5,918 nt of DNA from Clostridiales bacterium (GTDB lineage Bacteria > Bacillota > Clostridia > Saccharofermentanales > UBA5734), in the NCBI GenBank assembly GCA_007135995.1, contig SLHU01000019.1:1-5918 (forward strand). The letters are read 5' to 3'. Below the pieces are notes generated by a model, which was given only the letters and a program-made list of their open reading frames with translations, searched no databases and was not told where the DNA came from. Shown piece after piece: positions 4,387 through 5,918 of the stretch. Position 1 is the first letter of the stretch. Each line of letters begins with the position of its first letter. The position numbers and the translations under genes were made by a program.

Positions 4387-5918
4387 TTATAGCTGGAAGG
4401 GCTGCAGATCACCGGCATACGGACTTGACTCAAAACGACAAGGCGATTCAACGGCGCGGGGGTCTTTTTCCCGGGTCAGCAGCTGCATCAGCTGTGTGTG
4501 CAGCCGGGCACGGACTCCTGCGTAGTCCGGGTCTTCAGCAACATTGGTCAGATAATCGGGGTCTCGGGACAGGTCGTACAGTTCGGCGGACGGCCTCTTG
4601 CCGAAACCAAGCTGAAACAAGGGCCTGACGGCTTCCTCTTTGCGGTGATGGATCATCCAGGCCTTGGTAGGACTGGCATCCAGATCCGGGTAAGCGGTGT
4701 ATGTGTCCCAGTGCAGCGTATCGTAGGATGGCGGGATCGTGTCCAGGTCGTCCAGGCCGCACGGATCCCCCATAGGCCAGCGGTCTGGTTCGAAGTTGAT
4801 AATATAAAGATGGTCACGGGTCCGGATTGAACGCTGCGGGTAAGGCAGGTTCCCTTCGCGGGCCAGGTGGACGTGACGTTCCCTGCCTGTGACAACATAA
4901 GTCCGTTCGTTGTCAATCTGACCGCTGTCAGGATGCAGCATCAGCGGCAGCAGGCTTTTGCCGGTCATTGTCTGCGGCACCGGCATACCCGCTGCTTCCA
5001 GATAAGTAGGTGCCAGATCCATCAGGTTGACAAAGTCTTCAATTACGCGGCCCGGCTGTATCTTTCCGGGCCAGCGCATGGCCAAGGCAACATCACAGCC
5101 AATGTTATAAAGATTGCATTTAGCCCGCGGCAAACCAGGTATTCCGTGATCACCGCTGACAACAACCAGGGTGTCATCCAGTTCGCCGGCTGCCTCGAGG
5201 CGGTCCAGAAGGACGCCCAGACCGGCGTCGAAGGCCTGGCATTCTCCCAGATAATCGCAGAAATCTTCGCGCACATCATGCACATCAGGCAGGAATGCCG
5301 GCATGCGGCCAGTCAGATCGTCGGGGTTGAGTCCCCATATGACCTGGCCTGAACCTTGTTCCCACGTACGGTGGGTGTTGGTCGGCCCCCACCAGTAGCA
5401 AAACGGCGTGTCTTTTGGTCTGTCTGCCAGAAACGCGTCGAAATTGAGGCCCACCTCATCGAGCAGCTCAGCTTTGGCCGCTGCAATTCCGACCTTTTCA
5501 GCTTTTTTGCTGACAAAGTGTGAAAAAGAGTTGAAATCATGCCCCGCCGGCTCATAGTTTGTCCGGCTGCCGCCATATGGTGCATTATAACTTTTACCAG
5601 GTGCCCAGACCTTGTATGTGTGACCTATGTGATAACCTTGTTTTTCAAGCTCAAGCGGGTAGGTTGGAATGGCTTCGTCCCAGACTGCTCCGGTCAGAAT
5701 CGCACCAAGACCCGTCTGCCAGAAATACTGTCCCGAGAGCACGGCGCTTCGGCAGGGCGTACAGCTGGGTGCAGGCACCATTGCCCGGGTGAACAAGGCC
5801 CCCTCGCTGGCGATACGATCAAAATGCGGCGTCCTGATCAGGTGATTAATTGAACCCGGACCCTCAAAATCGGCGTAAGCACTGGCATAACGGCCCCAGT
5901 CATCGGCAAAAGCAAACA
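4387..5918 (-). CDS. Sulfatase (arylsulfatase/N-sulfohydrolase-like), N-terminus cut by window edge
   Basis: This is a type I sulfatase of the alkaline-phosphatase superfamily, hydrolysing sulfate esters or sulfamates, usually on glycans. In-frame sequence runs to the right edge, giving 509 visible codons; the start codon and any signal peptide lie outside. Visible residue 1 begins FAFADDWG, whose Asp5-Asp6 are metal ligands. CTPCR at 52-56 is the C-x-P-x-R signature in which Cys52 would be converted to catalytic formylglycine. GPTNTH (about 177-182) supplies a likely active-site His. GDHG (255-258) holds the second metal Asp-His pair. ELYDLSRDPDYLTNVAEDP (about 445-463) is the typical C-terminal sulfatase tail. 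Overall it resembles heparan N-sulfatase-like (SGSH-type) subfamilies, but the substrate is not certain. Maturation needs an FGE or, in an anaerobe, an anSME radical-SAM enzyme, which is not in the window. An internal TTG or ATG near 5796-5779 is not the start, because the Asp pair lies upstream. Confidence 0.93.
   Translation of the reverse strand, partial: FAFADDWGRYASAYADFEGPGSINHLIRTPHFDRIASEGALFTRAMVPAPSCTPCRSAVLSGQYFWQTGLGAILTGAVWDEAIPTYPLELEKQGYHIGHTYKVWAPGKSYNAPYGGSRTNYEPAGHDFNSFSHFVSKKAEKVGIAAAKAELLDEVGLNFDAFLADRPKDTPFCYWWGPTNTHRTWEQGSGQVIWGLNPDDLTGRMPAFLPDVHDVREDFCDYLGECQAFDAGLGVLLDRLEAAGELDDTLVVVSGDHGIPGLPRAKCNLYNIGCDVALAMRWPGKIQPGRVIEDFVNLMDLAPTYLEAAGMPVPQTMTGKSLLPLMLHPDSGQIDNERTYVVTGRERHVHLAREGNLPYPQRSIRTRDHLYIINFEPDRWPMGDPCGLDDLDTIPPSYDTLHWDTYTAYPDLDASPTKAWMIHHRKEEAVRPLFQLGFGKRPSAELYDLSRDPDYLTNVAEDPDYAGVRARLHTQLMQLLTREKDPRAVESPCRFESSPYAGDLQPFQL

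Noticed and set aside
4867..5352. 161-codon plus-strand open frame opposite the sulfatase
   Set aside because: Antisense shadow; the sulfatase frame carries all the conserved catalytic motifs.

Overview
This 5.9 kb window looks like bacterial chromosomal DNA of roughly balanced GC. I infer a Bacillota (Firmicutes, clostridial-type) or similar anaerobe. The reasons are strong purine-rich Shine-Dalgarno sites before every complete gene, a PlsY with the GSGNAGMTN variant of its first motif, a DegV/FakA-type fatty-acid kinase and an RhlE-like helicase N-terminus. No gene here fixes the genus.

Layout: (1) 1-149, minus strand, the first 49 codons of a DEAD-box RNA helicase. (2) 150-707, a long gene-free divergent region with candidate promoters in both directions and several inverted repeats, including a perfect 14-bp palindrome just before the first plus-strand Shine-Dalgarno. 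(3) 708-3677, a tight three-gene plus-strand operon: a DUF2177 membrane protein, a 596-residue FakA-like/DegV fusion, and a DUF1295 (steroid 5-alpha-reductase-like) membrane protein. The first two genes overlap by 4 bp and the last two are 13 bp apart. (4) 3683-4327, minus strand, plsY, convergent with the operon and only 5 bp from it. (5) 4387-5918, minus strand, a sulfatase that lacks only its extreme N-terminus because the window ends.

The unifying theme of the middle 3.6 kb is probably lipid metabolism. In the known two-component fatty-acid kinase, FakB (a DegV protein) carries a fatty acid and FakA phosphorylates it to acyl-phosphate, which PlsY transfers to glycerol-3-phosphate. Here the kinase and carrier parts lie in one polypeptide, with plsY next door and two small membrane proteins of unknown function in the same operon. 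A single-chain fatty-acid kinase module that scavenges or remodels fatty acids is the most interesting hypothesis in the window. The domain fusion is seen directly; substrate and pathway are inferred. The sulfatase appears functionally unrelated (sulfated-glycan desulfation), although it lies on the same strand upstream of plsY.
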